From: Eudoraea chungangensis
GTDB taxonomy: Bacteria; Bacteroidota; Bacteroidia; Flavobacteriales; Flavobacteriaceae
Assembly: GCF_029360665.1 (NCBI RefSeq)
Contig: NZ_JARDUB010000001.1
Span: forward strand, 62,001-126,000
Length of the DNA: 64,000 nt
Direction of reading: 5' to 3'
In this document: piece by piece, positions 15,801-23,131 of the stretch
Layout: every line of letters starts with the position of its first letter
How positions within the stretch are numbered: position 1 is the stretch's first letter
Notes under the pieces: model-generated
Database searches by the model: none
Told to the model about the DNA's origin: nothing
Seen by the model: only the letters and a program-made list of their open reading frames with translations
Position numbers and translations under genes: made by a program

Positions 15801-17235
15801 GTGCCATTGGTTGGAACATCTTTCCTTCTACACCTTCCAATGTTAAAATGGGTAGGAACACAATTAGGATTATCAATTGCCCGAAAAAAGCAGCGTTCAT
15901 CATCTTTTTGGATGCATTAGCGGCTATTGAATCCCGGTCTTCTTTTTTCAAGGTCTTCTTTTTGAGTATATAGCTGCCCATTAAAAATACGCTGGCTTCC
16001 ACAATGATGACCGCACCATCTACGATAATACCGAAGTCGATTGCCCCTAAACTCATCAGGTTTGCCCAAACATCAAAAATGTTCATCAGTATAAAAGCGA
16101 ATAATAAGGATAGTGGGATAGTAGAAGCTACAATCAATCCACCACGCCAGTTACCTAACAAAAAGACCAAAACAAAAATTACTATAAGTGCACCTTCTAG
16201 TAAATTGTTGCGTACTGTTCCCGTAGTTTCACTTATGAGTTTACTTCTATCCAACAAGGGCTGAATGATAACCCCTTCCGGAAGTGATTTCTGGATTTCG
16301 GTCATCCTATCCTTTACACGGACAATGACATCGTTTGAGTTTGCCCCTTTAAGCATCATAACAAGTCCACCAACGACCTCGCCTTCGCCATCCTGTGTCA
16401 ATGCCCCATAGCGCACGGCAGAACCGAATCGTACATCGGCAACATCACTTACGGTAATTGGCACACCGTTTTCATTTTTGATAATGATTTTTTTGATGTC
16501 ATCAAGGTTGCGTACCAAACCTTCGCCACGAATAAAGTTGGCTTGGTGGTTTTTTTCGATATAAGCACCACCCGTATTTTTATTGTTCGCTTCCAAGGCT
16601 TCGAAAACATCTGTAATTGTAAGACCAATAGCCTTTAGTTCATTGGGGTCAACGGCTACCTCATATTGTTTTATTTTTCCACCAATGGCGTTGATTTCAA
16701 CAACCCCTGGAACCATTGCCATTTGTCTTTGGACAATCCAGTCTTGCATTGTGCGTAAATCGGACAAGGAATACTTGTCCTGAAACTCAGGTTCAACTTT
16801 CAGGGTATATTGATATACTTCCCCCAAGCCTGTTGAAATAGGCCCCATAGAAGGTTGACCTAGTTCTTCGGGAATCTGCTCACGTACTTCAGTCAGTTTC
16901 TCGGAAACGAGCTGACGTGGCAGATACGTTCCCATATCATCATCAAATACAACCGTTACCACGGAAAGTCCAAAACGAGAAATCGAGCGAATTTCCTTTA
17001 CATTGGGCAGATTGCTCATAGCAACTTCTATTGGATAGGTCACGAATTGCTCTATATCCTCTGTTCCCAGATTGGGCGATTGTGTGATGACCTGTACCTG
17101 ATTATTTGTAATATCCGGTACGGCGTCAATGGGAACTTTAGTCATACTATAGATACCTGCACCGATTAGTGCCAAGGTTAGCAGACCAATTATAAATTTG
17201 TTATTGATTGAAAAATCAATGATTCTATTAATCAT
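12889..17235 (-). CDS. czcA: CzcA-type RND metal pump fused to a TolC-like outer-membrane factor
   Basis: A 1448-residue protein. Residues 1-1035 are a heavy-metal RND pump: a first membrane helix, periplasmic porter loops, and the HME-type motif DFGIIVDGAVIIVE in membrane helix 4, which is the zinc/cobalt/cadmium subgroup pattern. From about 1063 to the end is a TolC/CzcC-like outer-membrane factor with two repeats of long helices (LEQAVEISKKNYPLL start; LPNLNLQGGLQQV in the second). Between them (about 1040-1062) lies a hydrophobic stretch with small residues ending KVEAQ, like a signal peptide with a cleavage site. The fusion could be cut after insertion to free the outer-membrane part. 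Similar fusions occur in Bacteroidota. There is no sign of a frameshift joining two genes by sequence error, and no other outer-membrane factor follows in this operon. Confidence 0.92.
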   Translation of the reverse strand: MINRIIDFSINNKFIIGLLTLALIGAGIYSMTKVPIDAVPDITNNQVQVITQSPNLGTEDIEQFVTYPIEVAMSNLPNVKEIRSISRFGLSVVTVVFDDDMGTYLPRQLVSEKLTEVREQIPEELGQPSMGPISTGLGEVYQYTLKVEPEFQDKYSLSDLRTMQDWIVQRQMAMVPGVVEINAIGGKIKQYEVAVDPNELKAIGLTITDVFEALEANNKNTGGAYIEKNHQANFIRGEGLVRNLDDIKKIIIKNENGVPITVSDVADVRFGSAVRYGALTQDGEGEVVGGLVMMLKGANSNDVIVRVKDRMTEIQKSLPEGVIIQPLLDRSKLISETTGTVRNNLLEGALIVIFVLVFLLGNWRGGLIVASTIPLSLLFAFILMNIFDVWANLMSLGAIDFGIIVDGAVIIVEASVFLMGSYILKKKTLKKEDRDSIAANASKKMMNAAFFGQLIILIVFLPILTLEGVEGKMFQPMALTFIFAMIGAMFLCLTYVPMMSALFLKPPKTEKKSWGDRFVFWVQRKYEPLLLRTLKKGKWVVGIAVATFAIAVFVFSKMGGEFIPQLDEGDIAFHAILKPGSSLSETIETTTKIERIVKTEFPEVEKIVSRIGVAEVPTDPMPMDFADVFVILKPQDEWVSAESKDELIDKIKDAVSIIPGVNYEFTQPIEMRFNELLEGIREDVAIKIYGEDIDVLAAKADEITKIIAGTEGIGDMRAEATSGLPQMTIKYNRDKLAQYGVSIDQLNTIVQSAFAGGYAGVIFEGEKRFDLVVRLDEQNRTDINDIRNLYINLPNGSQIPLQELANIEYTPGPMQISRDNTNRRTYVGVNVRGRDVESLVNEIKTKLDANLDLPPGYFIRYGGAFENLERASDKLQTVVPVALFLIFILIYFALKSFPQTLMIYLAIPMATIGGVFALWLRDMPFSISAGVGFIVLFGVAVLNGLVMISGLNELKEEGVTDLKERIIEGTKRRVRPIMLTAFTDILGFLPMAISASAGAEVQRPLATVVIGGLITSTLLTLFILPIFYQWVEKRSERKKKISPKFVTATAVVCFLFAFTKVEAQQSQTKRDSLPIISLEQAVEISKKNYPLLKTKQLEIQKQNALKGTAYDFGNTQVFTGGEEVSDGQGIYTLVGVGQQNINLFGIGAKKRLQKQRIALAETSLDLSGLQVEQEAKKAWSQAYQQRQKYELYRELDSIYSQFEKAIELNFRVEAISRLEYSSATNQALQINNKLLQAESDYAIALQKLNLWLVSDTFYTVPDTLDESEMALMGIPTSIENHPELELSQKRIDEAEASYKAARSDLLPNLNLQGGLQQVNGSSGFYTYQAGISVPLFSGTKRSQAKASKIDSEIAKTNADFVKRQLQSEYRQALQAYQKWEASWQFYKNKALPLAKEQRRGALIAYKEGAVDYAAFTQIIRDAIQTEMDALDTLDNYLKSVFELQYFKQ

Positions 17236-17298
17236 AGATTAAGGTGTTAATTCAGTTAAAATGATATTATGCTCTCGCGCAAGCGAAATGCACCAACT

Positions 17299-17343
17299 GA
17301 AGTTTTCAAAATTTGAAAACTTCAAAACGGGATATAGCTATCC
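17299..17343 (-). promoter_or_regulatory. Two inverted repeats in the spacer upstream of czcA
   Basis: In the 121-bp spacer between the DUF6660 gene and czcA, arms GAAGTTTTCAAA (17299-17310) and TTTGAAAACTTC (17312-17323) pair over 12 bp around a single base. A smaller repeat GGATA-TAGC-TATCC occupies 17330-17343. Read as RNA from the minus strand, the small hairpin comes first, then the 12-bp palindrome, then about 60 bases to the czcA start. It could be an operator, an attenuator or an mRNA-processing site. There is no U-run directly after it, so it is not a standard terminator. Confidence 0.55.
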
Positions 17344-17356
17344 TGTATAAACTAAA

Positions 17357-17665
17357 TTAAACCTGCGGGGGTTGCAAAGGGGAAAGGGAAATATCTTTAC
17401 CTATACTATCAAAATGGTTAAAGTTATCTTGCGGAATTAGTGGTTGCAACGGTTCAAATGTCGTAAGTCCGAAACTTATAGTATGAACGTGGCAACAATG
17501 GCAATTGCAAAATGGCGAGCATAGTTCGCAATCTTGGTCGTGGTCGCCATCAAAATCAGATACGGATGTGATTTGGGTGTCGTCTTTAACGTTCCCTGCA
17601 TCACTACAAGGCACTACATTGAGTGCTAAGAAATATATTGATAGTATGATTGCTACAAATTTCAC
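17357..17665 (-). CDS. Small exported Cys/His-rich protein (DUF6660-like)
   Basis: The likely start is GTG at 17665, giving about 102 residues. It lies four bases after a TATCTTTG promoter box, and a longer upstream reading would cross the promoter and run into the cusB stop. The N-terminus VKFVAIILSIYFLALNVVPC is a signal peptide, possibly a lipoprotein signal with the Cys as the modified residue. The mature part has an acidic/His stretch (FDGDHDQDCE) and CSPFCNCHCCHVH, a dense cluster of metal ligands. It heads the czcA-czcB operon, so it is probably a periplasmic or surface metal-binding protein. The family name is given from memory of its layout and is less sure than the description. Confidence 0.75.
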   Translation of the reverse strand: MKFVAIILSIYFLALNVVPCSDAGNVKDDTQITSVSDFDGDHDQDCELCSPFCNCHCCHVHTISFGLTTFEPLQPLIPQDNFNHFDSIGKDISLSPLQPPQV

Positions 17666-17669
17666 ATTG

Positions 17670-17704
17670 CAAAGATAAAAATATTTTCGTGCAACTGTGT
17701 TGCA
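17670..17704 (-). promoter_or_regulatory. Promoter and candidate operator of the czc operon
   Basis: On the minus strand TATCTTTG (17677-17670) matches the -7 box TAnnTTTG and ends four bases before the GTG start, implying a leaderless transcript. Upstream, TGCAAC-ACA-GTTGCA (17690-17704) is an inverted repeat with 6-bp arms sitting where the -33 element should be. A regulator bound there would block RNA polymerase. The Fur-family protein of the same operon is the first candidate. Confidence 0.6.
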
Positions 17705-17717
17705 AAGATGAGTTACA

Positions 17718-19490
17718 CTATTGAACCGAATCAATTACACTTCCACAAGTTAACATCTGTTCCCCATAATATGGGTTACTAATTTCTTTATCTTCACTTA
17801 TCCAGAATGCCCCTCTATTATTATTTGCCATTGGACATTTTTGAATATATACCTTCGAACTTAGACCTTGTATAGTCTTAACAATCGGCACGAAATTTTG
17901 ATTCAACACAACAAAATGACTACGCTGAGTTTCAATGTCTTCACTTTCATTAATTGATACCAATATTTTCTTGATTTTGGAAATATGGGCTTGTTCCATT
18001 TTACCCAAACCTGAATCAGAAACGGTCTTTAATCCTTCCAAAGTAGCCTTTGAGAAAGTCGAAACCTTTTGAGCATCACTAGCTACAAAGGCATCTTTCA
18101 TTTTAAGATATGGGATTAAAGCAGATTGAAACGCAATTTGGGATGTCTCTGGTAATTTCATTTTCATTGTTGAACTGCCATTGGTTTCACTTTCCGTGTT
18201 CTGTGTTCCTAAATGTCCTTCGTGACCCGTCATAGTTTTTCCACCTGATTTGTTCATCATTGACTTCTTACCCTGCAATTGAGCAGCTGCATCTACCGTG
18301 AATGTTCCATTGGTCACTATTTCATCGCCCTCTTGTAATCCAGAAGCAACCATAAATATGTCGCCAACTCGATTACCGAGTGTTACTTCCTGCATTTCAA
18401 AAATGGGTTCATTTGGATTGGTTTTTATATAAACCAACGAGCGTTCACCTGTCCACAATACAGCGCTTGCTGGAATGCGAAGTTGTGCCTCTAAACTATT
18501 TGATTTGCTTTTGATTTTACCCGTGACAAACATCCCTGGCTTAAAAAGGCCTTTATTATTTTTCAAATTAGCACGCACTACTACTGTTCTCGTCTGGGTA
18601 TTTAAAACAGGGTCTATAAAGGAAACCGTAGCATCAAATACTTCATTTGGATAGGCATTCGTCGTAATCTGGATTTTTTGACCTTTCTTAAATTCAGAAA
18701 TCTGATTTTCATAGGCATCGAATTCTGCCCAAACATAATTTAGATTGCTCACTTTTACAATGGGTTGCCCTTGCTTTACGTAGTCGCCTTCAGAAGCCAT
18801 TTTTTCCGATACTGTACCACTAACGGTAGCGTATATAGGGAAGTTTTCTCTAACTTTTCCAGATTCCTCAATGCTATTAATTTGGCTGTCCGATAGCTTC
18901 CAAAGTTTAAGCTTATTACGCACCGCTCTATATAATTCTGGTTGTGATACCTTAAGTGAAGCTGCGGTAATCAATTCTTGTTGAGCCGCTACCAAATTTG
19001 GCGCATAAATGGTGGCAAGCAATTGTCCTTTTCTTACTTCCTGGCCTTCAAAATTGATATTGAGACGCTCAATCCTGCCGTCAAAATAACTGGCTTGAAT
19101 TGCGTTTTCTTCCTCATTCATTTTGATTTTACCTGAAAGGGAAATCATATTCTCGTTGTCTGCAGATGCATTGCCTACAATGGTGGTTTGAACGTTTGCC
19201 AATGCCATTGCATTTTTCGTCATTTTTATTTCGTTCATCGCCAAACCATCTGCACTAGATTCTGCTGGAATTAAATCCATACCACATATTGGGCAATCAC
19301 CTGGTTCTGGTTGCATAATTTGTGGGTGCATAGAGCACGTCCACATTTGTTCAGCACTTTCGCCAGAATGGTCGTGCGTTTCGGTCATATCCGTCTCATC
19401 TTTTTCGGTAGAATTACCACCAAAAATGAGCCATCCACCAAGCAGTCCTACTAGGACTGCGATACTGATGTATAAAATGTTTTTATTCAT
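17718..19490 (-). CDS. cusB: CusB-like periplasmic adaptor with metal-binding and DUF3347 domains
   Basis: A 590-residue membrane fusion protein anchored by an N-terminal hydrophobic helix (about 5-24). Near residue 50 it has a heavy-metal-binding module: CSMHPQI, then PGDCPICGMDL. The adaptor core follows: barrel-sandwich halves around an hairpin (LATIYAPNLVAAQQELI at the hairpin start) and beta-barrel, to about residue 410. The C-terminal 150 residues match DUF3347, ending in CPMANNNRGAFWISEDKEI and PYYGEQMLTCG, with conserved Cys/Met likely to bind Cu(I). Copper/silver use is suggested by these Met/Cys ligands and by CopA directly upstream. It is the last gene of the copper operon and lies 25 bp after copA. 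Confidence 0.9.
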   Translation of the reverse strand: MNKNILYISIAVLVGLLGGWLIFGGNSTEKDETDMTETHDHSGESAEQMWTCSMHPQIMQPEPGDCPICGMDLIPAESSADGLAMNEIKMTKNAMALANVQTTIVGNASADNENMISLSGKIKMNEEENAIQASYFDGRIERLNINFEGQEVRKGQLLATIYAPNLVAAQQELITAASLKVSQPELYRAVRNKLKLWKLSDSQINSIEESGKVRENFPIYATVSGTVSEKMASEGDYVKQGQPIVKVSNLNYVWAEFDAYENQISEFKKGQKIQITTNAYPNEVFDATVSFIDPVLNTQTRTVVVRANLKNNKGLFKPGMFVTGKIKSKSNSLEAQLRIPASAVLWTGERSLVYIKTNPNEPIFEMQEVTLGNRVGDIFMVASGLQEGDEIVTNGTFTVDAAAQLQGKKSMMNKSGGKTMTGHEGHLGTQNTESETNGSSTMKMKLPETSQIAFQSALIPYLKMKDAFVASDAQKVSTFSKATLEGLKTVSDSGLGKMEQAHISKIKKILVSINESEDIETQRSHFVVLNQNFVPIVKTIQGLSSKVYIQKCPMANNNRGAFWISEDKEISNPYYGEQMLTCGSVIDSVQ

Positions 19491-19515
19491 AACTTTTCAA
19501 TTTTAACTAAGTTTT

Positions 19516-22017
19516 CTAATCAATCTTTTTGGAACGTAACCTCAAAGCATTGGCAATTACTGAAACAGAACTAAAGCTCATTGCCAAAGCTGCAATCATC
19601 GGGGACAGCAGAATTCCAAAAAATGGGTAGAGTAAGCCCGCAGCTATCGGTATGCCCAAAGTATTATAGATGAGTGCGAAAAACAGATTCTGTTTAATGT
19701 TCCTCATAACAACGTGACTTAGGTTACGAGCTTTCACTATACCGTGTAAGTCGCCTTTTACTAATGTGAGAGCTGCACTTTCAATGGCTACGTCCGTTCC
19801 TGTTCCCATTGCTATACCAACATCGCTTTTTGCCAAAGCAGGTGCATCATTAATACCATCGCCAGCCATTGCAACCACGTTTCCATTTTTCTGAAGTTTT
19901 TCCACTTCCCGCAGTTTGTTTTCAGGTAGCATTCCTGCTTTAAAATCGGCAAGATTAAGTTCCTTTGCAACGGCTTGGGCGGTATCGTGATTGTCGCCTG
20001 TGAGCATTATCACATCAATATTTTTGTCCTGTAATGCTTTGATAGCCTTGGCACTTGTTTTCTTGATTTTGTCGCCTATAACAACATATCCTACGACTTT
20101 TCCTTTGATGGCTATATAGGAAACTGTTTTGCCTTGCTTTTGATACGTCTGCGCATCATTTTCCATAGCTTCTGAAAGCTTCGCATTTGCGAATTCCATC
20201 ATTTTGGCATTGCCCAGAGACACTTCTTTACCATTGACGTTTCCTTCAACACCTTTACCTGTAACGGCATTAAAACCATCGGTTTTTAGAAATTCTGTCT
20301 GTTGTTCTTTCCCGTATTTAACTGTAGCTTCAGCAAGGGGGTGTTCACTTTGGCTGTTTAATGAAACTATGTATTGTAGTACTTCGTTTTCGGTAAAGCC
20401 ATTATCAAAAGACCCAACTTTTTCGACCGTAGGTTTTCCCTCTGTGATAGTTCCCGTCTTGTCAACAATGAGCGTATCTACCTTGTCCATCTTTTCGAGT
20501 GCTTCAGCATTTTTGATAAGCACACCATTTTGCGCACCTTTACCAACGCCTACCATAACAGACATTGGTGTGGCTAATCCCAAAGCACAAGGGCAAGCGA
20601 TTATTAATACGGCAATGGCATTGACTAAAGCATAGACATAAGCTGGTTCCGGCCCCCATATTGCCCAAACAGCAAAAGTTATCAAGGCAATTATTACCAC
20701 AACTGGCACGAAATATCCCGAAACCTTATCGGCCAAATTCTGGATTGGCGCACGGCTACGACTAGCATCATTTACCATATGGATAATTTGGGATAATAGC
20801 GTGTCCGAACCAACTTTTTCAGCTTTCATTAAAAAGGACTGGTTGCCATTGATTGTTCCGCTACTGACTTTATCTTCTACGGTTTTATTTACGGGAATAG
20901 GTTCACCTGTAATCATTGATTCATCAATAGAAGTTTCCCCTTCGATTACAACACCGTCAACAGGAATCTTATCGCCTGGTTTTACTCTTAGAATATCACC
21001 CAACTCAATTTCATCGATACTAACTTCTTTTTCTTCACCATCGACAATTTTGATAGCCTTATTAGGTGCTAACTTCAACAGTTCCTTTACCGCAGAATTG
21101 GTCTTACTATGAGCACGTGCTTCGAGCAGTTGACCCAATAAGACTAAAGTGAGAATTACGGTAGCTGCTTCAAAATAAACGTGAACAGTACCTGCTTCGG
21201 TCTTAAATTGGTCTGGGAAAAAATCGGGTACGAGCATTCCGAATACACTGAATAACCAAGCAACACCAGCACCGATACCAATGAGGGTAAACATATTGAG
21301 GTTCCACGTTTTTATACTGCGATACGCACGCTCAAAGAACATCCAAGTGGCGTAAAACACCACAGGTATGGAAAGCACAAACTGAATCCAGTTCCAATAC
21401 TTCATTTCCAATATATCATATAATGGATTGTTGGTCAGCATTTCGGACATTGCAATTATGAAAATGGGTAATGTAAATGCGACCGCTATCCAGAATTTTT
21501 TGAGCAGTTTTATATAGGTCTTTTCCTCTGCGGACAGGTCGGGTTCCATAGGTACTAAATCCATCCCACAAATTGGACAGCTTCCCGGTTCGTCCTTGAC
21601 GATTTCGGGATGCATCGGGCAAGTGTATTGCGTATTAGAAGCAGTCGATAGATTCATTTCTTCAACCAAATCCATTCCGCAGACTGGACAATCACCTGAT
21701 TTGTCATAAGTTTTATCCCCCTCGCAATGCATCGGGCAATAGAACGTTCCCGTTCCTTTACCTTTAGGCTTTTCTTTCTCTTTAGCTGACGAGTGATGAT
21801 GTTCGCCCAGTTTATGAATACTGTATGTATCACCATCTAATTTTAAGGCTTCCTGAAATTTCTCGATGGGAATATGTGATTCCATCTCAATGGTAGCTTC
21901 CCCTTTTTCAAGATTGACAACTACCTTAATTACCCCTTCTATATTAGAAAGTGTATTTTCCACGTGGGTTCTGCAACCATTGCAGGTCATTCCGTGTATG
22001 TGATAGGTGTGTTTCAT
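19516..22017 (-). CDS. copA: Cu(I)/Ag(I)-exporting P1B-type ATPase CopA
   Basis: An 833-residue pump. Residues 1-70 are an HMA domain with MTCNGC (C12, C15). Two heavy-metal-binding modules follow at about 90-160 (CPMHCEG with CPVCGMDL; CPMHPEI with CPICGMDL). The membrane core then carries TGEP in the actuator, CPC at about residue 476, DKTGT near 518 and GDGINDAP. The last two helices have YNTLGIPIAAGLLYP and MSFSSVSVIANALRLR, the P1B-1 (copper) signature, so Cu(I) or Ag(I) is the substrate. It moves metal from cytoplasm to periplasm, where the CusABC-like proteins of the operon can take it. A long inverted repeat lies just upstream of the start. Confidence 0.95.
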   Translation of the reverse strand: MKHTYHIHGMTCNGCRTHVENTLSNIEGVIKVVVNLEKGEATIEMESHIPIEKFQEALKLDGDTYSIHKLGEHHHSSAKEKEKPKGKGTGTFYCPMHCEGDKTYDKSGDCPVCGMDLVEEMNLSTASNTQYTCPMHPEIVKDEPGSCPICGMDLVPMEPDLSAEEKTYIKLLKKFWIAVAFTLPIFIIAMSEMLTNNPLYDILEMKYWNWIQFVLSIPVVFYATWMFFERAYRSIKTWNLNMFTLIGIGAGVAWLFSVFGMLVPDFFPDQFKTEAGTVHVYFEAATVILTLVLLGQLLEARAHSKTNSAVKELLKLAPNKAIKIVDGEEKEVSIDEIELGDILRVKPGDKIPVDGVVIEGETSIDESMITGEPIPVNKTVEDKVSSGTINGNQSFLMKAEKVGSDTLLSQIIHMVNDASRSRAPIQNLADKVSGYFVPVVVIIALITFAVWAIWGPEPAYVYALVNAIAVLIIACPCALGLATPMSVMVGVGKGAQNGVLIKNAEALEKMDKVDTLIVDKTGTITEGKPTVEKVGSFDNGFTENEVLQYIVSLNSQSEHPLAEATVKYGKEQQTEFLKTDGFNAVTGKGVEGNVNGKEVSLGNAKMMEFANAKLSEAMENDAQTYQKQGKTVSYIAIKGKVVGYVVIGDKIKKTSAKAIKALQDKNIDVIMLTGDNHDTAQAVAKELNLADFKAGMLPENKLREVEKLQKNGNVVAMAGDGINDAPALAKSDVGIAMGTGTDVAIESAALTLVKGDLHGIVKARNLSHVVMRNIKQNLFFALIYNTLGIPIAAGLLYPFFGILLSPMIAALAMSFSSVSVIANALRLRSKKID

Positions 22018-22034
22018 TTAAATTCATATTTGTG

Positions 22035-22092
22035 CCTGACAAGGGAAGGGGATGCTATTAACCATCAACCAAAATTCCCTTCCCACATCAGG
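22035..22092 (-). other. Long intergenic stem-loop upstream of copA
   Basis: Arms CCTGA (22035-22039) and GGGAAGGG (22043-22050) pair with CCCTTCCC (22077-22084) and TCAGG (22088-22092), separated by matching 3-base internal loops and a 26-base apical loop. It fills most of the 81-bp gap between the haem-binding gene and copA. There is no poly-U tail, so it is more likely an mRNA-stability or processing hairpin, or a translational control element, than a full terminator. Confidence 0.6.
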
Positions 22093-22098
22093 ACTTTA

Positions 22099-22551
22099 TT
22101 ATAATTCATCCTTCAAAAGATTCATATAATCGATTAACTCTGTTTTACTATCGTTTGAAAGAATTGCGTCTTTATGTACTAAGGTGTAAGAACCTAATGG
22201 CATTTCATTTCCTTCAATCTGACTTATGATTGACCTTAGCTTACTTTTCTTTCGCCTGTTAGAATAGTTACCCCATTCATTAAAATTGAGTTCATCTTTA
22301 CCATCGTTTATATGATATTGTAAATACCAAGCCATAGGTTGTACTTTATTGTACCAAGGATAACTTGTATTGTTACTATGGCAATCATAACAGGAAGTGC
22401 TAACCGTTTTCATTACCGATGCAGGTACTTTGTTTACAACCATAAAATCAGTTTCAGGAACAGTATCACTTTGATTGCGTTCGGTAGGTATAAATTGAAT
22501 ACCCACCAATACAATTACTAAAATCCACGCTATGGTTTTAACTACTCTCAA
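22099..22551 (-). CDS. Haem-binding domain protein (single CxxCH)
   Basis: A 150-residue exported protein. The N-terminal hydrophobic helix (about 7-22) can be a signal peptide or membrane anchor. The core SCYDCHSNNTSYPWYNKVQP contains one CxxCH haem c-attachment motif followed by the NxTxYPWY pattern of the 'haem-binding domain' family (PF14376-like) common in Bacteroidota. A downstream Lys/Arg-rich block (NRRKKSKLRS) and EGNEMPLGSYTLVHKDA are also family-like. It may act in periplasmic redox chemistry of copper, but this is inference from the operon. The start follows the stop of the DUF3347 gene directly. Confidence 0.85.
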   Translation of the reverse strand: MRVVKTIAWILVIVLVGIQFIPTERNQSDTVPETDFMVVNKVPASVMKTVSTSCYDCHSNNTSYPWYNKVQPMAWYLQYHINDGKDELNFNEWGNYSNRRKKSKLRSIISQIEGNEMPLGSYTLVHKDAILSNDSKTELIDYMNLLKDEL

Positions 22552-23112
22552 TTAGTTTATTTCTCGCTGTACTTTACCGCATTTCAACATTTTACTACCG
22601 TAATATGGATTCCGTACTTCTTCTTTTGTACTTAACCAAGCTGTGCCGCCATCATACATAGGACAGAATTGCTCGTATATCTTTGTATTTGTTCCAGTAA
22701 TTGTAATCAAATCTGTAACATCTTTGCTTAGAGTTTTAAAATGTTCTCTTTGGTGTTTGATATCACTTTCGCTAATATGTTCAGCGTGTTCGGTGGCATC
22801 TTCAATAATGTCCTTCAGTTCCGTTTTTTCACTATCTGAATAATTCGATTCATCAAAAGATTTAAGCGATTGTGCCAACGTATTCCCAAGTGTTTTAGCT
22901 TTAGAATTATCATCATTTACCAACGCATCCTTTAAATTGAAATAGTCATTAAGGACTGCGAGGGCTTTTGCATCTTGTTTACCTTGCTTAACTTGTATTT
23001 CACTTTGTGTTGAATTTGTAACTTTTTCTTTGTTGCCATCTTTACAAGACGTTGAAGCAAAGGCTGTAAATACTAATGCGCTTGCTATTAATGTTGTTTT
23101 AAGTGTTTTCAT
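22552..23112 (-). CDS. DUF3347-domain lipoprotein, candidate copper-binding
   Basis: A 186-residue lipoprotein with the lipobox FASTSC (Cys about 23). The rest is a helical DUF3347 domain: a start LAVLNDYFNLKDALVNDD and the closing QFCPMYDGGTAWLSTKEEV then PYYGSKMLKCG. The same domain forms the C-terminus of the CusB-like protein of this operon. The Cys, Met and adjacent His residues (EHAEHI) may bind Cu(I), making it a candidate periplasmic copper carrier. It sits between the tolC-like gene (19 bp) and the haem-binding gene (no gap). Confidence 0.85.
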   Translation of the reverse strand: MKTLKTTLIASALVFTAFASTSCKDGNKEKVTNSTQSEIQVKQGKQDAKALAVLNDYFNLKDALVNDDNSKAKTLGNTLAQSLKSFDESNYSDSEKTELKDIIEDATEHAEHISESDIKHQREHFKTLSKDVTDLITITGTNTKIYEQFCPMYDGGTAWLSTKEEVRNPYYGSKMLKCGKVQREIN

Positions 23113-23131
23113 TGTTATCGTTTTTTTATGT

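Noticed and set aside
12889-17235. RND-TolC fusion as a sequencing error joining two genes
   Set aside because: The frame is continuous through the joint, a signal-like segment is kept in frame, and no second start with a clear upstream stop is present; such fusions are also known in Bacteroidota.
17666-17734. Longer start of the DUF6660-like protein
   Set aside because: It would run through the promoter and the inverted repeat and overlap the cusB stop; the GTG start gives a proper signal peptide.
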